DNA of 6,178 nucleotides from Candidatus Methanophagales archaeon. Lineage in GTDB: Archaea > Halobacteriota > Syntropharchaeia > Alkanophagales > Methanospirareceae. The first letter of the stretch is position 1; every line of letters begins with the position of its first letter. The notes under the pieces were generated by a model, which was given only the letters and a program-made list of their open reading frames with translations, searched no databases and had not been told where the DNA came from. Below are positions 5,259 through 6,178 of this stretch, piece after piece. The DNA is taken from contig JAGGZZ010000071.1 in the NCBI GenBank assembly GCA_021161765.1, positions 1 through 6,178 of the forward strand, in the 5' to 3' direction. Both the position numbers and the translations under genes were made by a program.

Positions 5259-6178
5259 ATGAAAAGTACAAAAAAGCTCAAACCGATCGCAGCTATTGTC
5301 GGTGCAGGTCGGACTAAGTTTGGTGAACTCTGGTATAAGAATCCTGAAGAACTGCTGACCGAAGCAGGGATAAAAGCGATGGAATCGGTTGATTACGGCT
5401 TGAGGCGTAAAGACATCCAGGCATGCTATTTCGGCAGTTTTCTTTATCAAGTTACCAATAAGCTTGCGCTCCTGCCCGGGTACATGGCGCGGGAACTGGG
5501 TATGAACATTCCCATGAGCAATACGGAAGCAGCTTGCGGCTCCGGGGGTTCAGCACTCTACAACGCATGTCTCGGTATTCAGGCAGGCGAGTACGATGTT
5601 GTCCTGGTGGGCGGATTTGAAAAGATGACCGACCGCTCGGAAAAAATCCTTGACGACCTGATGTTTGCAGGCGACTCACACGAATTTGATGCTGGCTACA
5701 CCTTTGCGGGTCTGTATGCCACTATGATGGCAAGGTACATCCATGATTACGGTGATGCGGACGGCGGCGTCAAATGCCGTGAAGCCCTTGCTTTCGTCAC
5801 GTGTAAAAATCATCATCATGCCATTGGCAACAAGTATGCCCAGTTCAGAAGAGAGTTTACGGTAGATGACGTGCTCAATTCGCCCTTAGTTGCGGACCCC
5901 ATTCGCATGCTGCACTGCTCGCCTGTTTCAGACGGTGCAGTAGCACTCGTGGTCGTCAGCCCCGAGGTGGCGAGGAAATACACAGACACGCCTATCTACG
6001 TGGTGGGTAGCCAGCAAGCCACGGATGACGTCTCCATCAGCAGCCGGGAGGGCCTCACGGGAATCAAAGCGACAAGACTGGCAACGGAGCAGGTTTTGAA
6101 AAGAACGGGCATGACGATGCGAGATATTCAGATTGCTGAGGTTCACGACTGTTTCACGATAGAGGAAACCTTCTTTCT
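5259..6178 (+). CDS. Archaeal-type thiolase (acetyl-CoA C-acetyltransferase-like), 3' end outside window
   Basis: The frame is open from the ATG at 5259 to the window edge, giving 306 residues of a protein usually about 390 long. It matches the archaeal/SCP-x-like thiolase family, which condenses or cleaves acyl-CoAs. In archaea these enzymes commonly make acetoacetyl-CoA for the mevalonate pathway in a complex with HMG-CoA synthase and a DUF35 protein; others serve acyl-CoA degradation. The nucleophilic cysteine is C93 in TEAACGSGG, and the active-site histidine is H296 in AEVHDCFT. Other family marks are VVLVGGFEKMTD (114-125), KNHHHAIGNKYAQFR (183-197) and LHCSPVSDGA (218-227). The final catalytic cysteine region (CGG-type, near the C-terminus) lies beyond the window. 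Lysine-rich residues 2-8 precede the core; an alternative start at 5241 would add six residues (MEIGGC). Whether a DUF35 gene follows, which would indicate the mevalonate role, cannot be seen. Confidence 0.92.
   Translation, partial: MKSTKKLKPIAAIVGAGRTKFGELWYKNPEELLTEAGIKAMESVDYGLRRKDIQACYFGSFLYQVTNKLALLPGYMARELGMNIPMSNTEAACGSGGSALYNACLGIQAGEYDVVLVGGFEKMTDRSEKILDDLMFAGDSHEFDAGYTFAGLYATMMARYIHDYGDADGGVKCREALAFVTCKNHHHAIGNKYAQFRREFTVDDVLNSPLVADPIRMLHCSPVSDGAVALVVVSPEVARKYTDTPIYVVGSQQATDDVSISSREGLTGIKATRLATEQVLKRTGMTMRDIQIAEVHDCFTIEETFF

Noticed and set aside
5238..6146. Minus-strand open frames opposite the thiolase.
   Set aside because: The plus-strand frame carries the thiolase active-site motifs throughout and accounts for the region.

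Overview
The window looks archaeal. The evidence is a pentameric-type archaeal riboflavin synthase (ribC), a DUF3821-like N-glycosylation-rich surface protein, a tandem PhoU/RCK_C protein, an archaeal-type thiolase, and TATA boxes of the TTTATATA form placed about 20-45 bases upstream of start codons. Gene content and repeat style resemble uncultured methane- or alkane-oxidising relatives of Methanomicrobia (ANME-1/Syntrophoarchaeum-like) or Archaeoglobi. That placement is an inference from recalled families, not from a search.

Layout. Bases 1-429 hold the 3' end of an unrecognised gene. It overlaps by 20 bases a surface-protein gene (410-1819), and ribC follows 23 bases later (1843-2310). 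Up to about base 1410 the DNA is AT-rich: I counted 33% G+C over 1021-1320. The last domain of the surface protein is 53% G+C over 1441-1620, like the genes to its right, so there is a compositional junction inside one gene. On the minus strand lies a 399-residue cytoplasmic protein made of two PhoU-like/RCK_C units (2626-3825). Divergent from it is larE (4134-5012), the sulfur transferase for the nickel-pincer cofactor, carrying the three cysteines of the iron-sulfur-cluster type. A thiolase (5259 to beyond the window edge) is truncated by the window.

The three long intergenic stretches (2311-2625, 3826-4133, 5013-5258) are packed with related repeats. They contain 10-base units of the type ACACtGATTT in facing orientation, an outer arm found at 28 of 30 identical positions after both ribC and larE, and a two-hairpin REP-like motif in inverted orientation on either side of larE. 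A further repeat-like phrase appears to have been absorbed into the 3' end of the larE reading frame.

The genes do not form one pathway. They are separate housekeeping or surface functions: flavin synthesis, ion-transport regulation, nickel-cofactor maturation, acyl-CoA/isoprenoid metabolism and cell envelope. I see no complete new system. The most unusual material is the repeat architecture around larE and the composition junction in the surface-protein gene.
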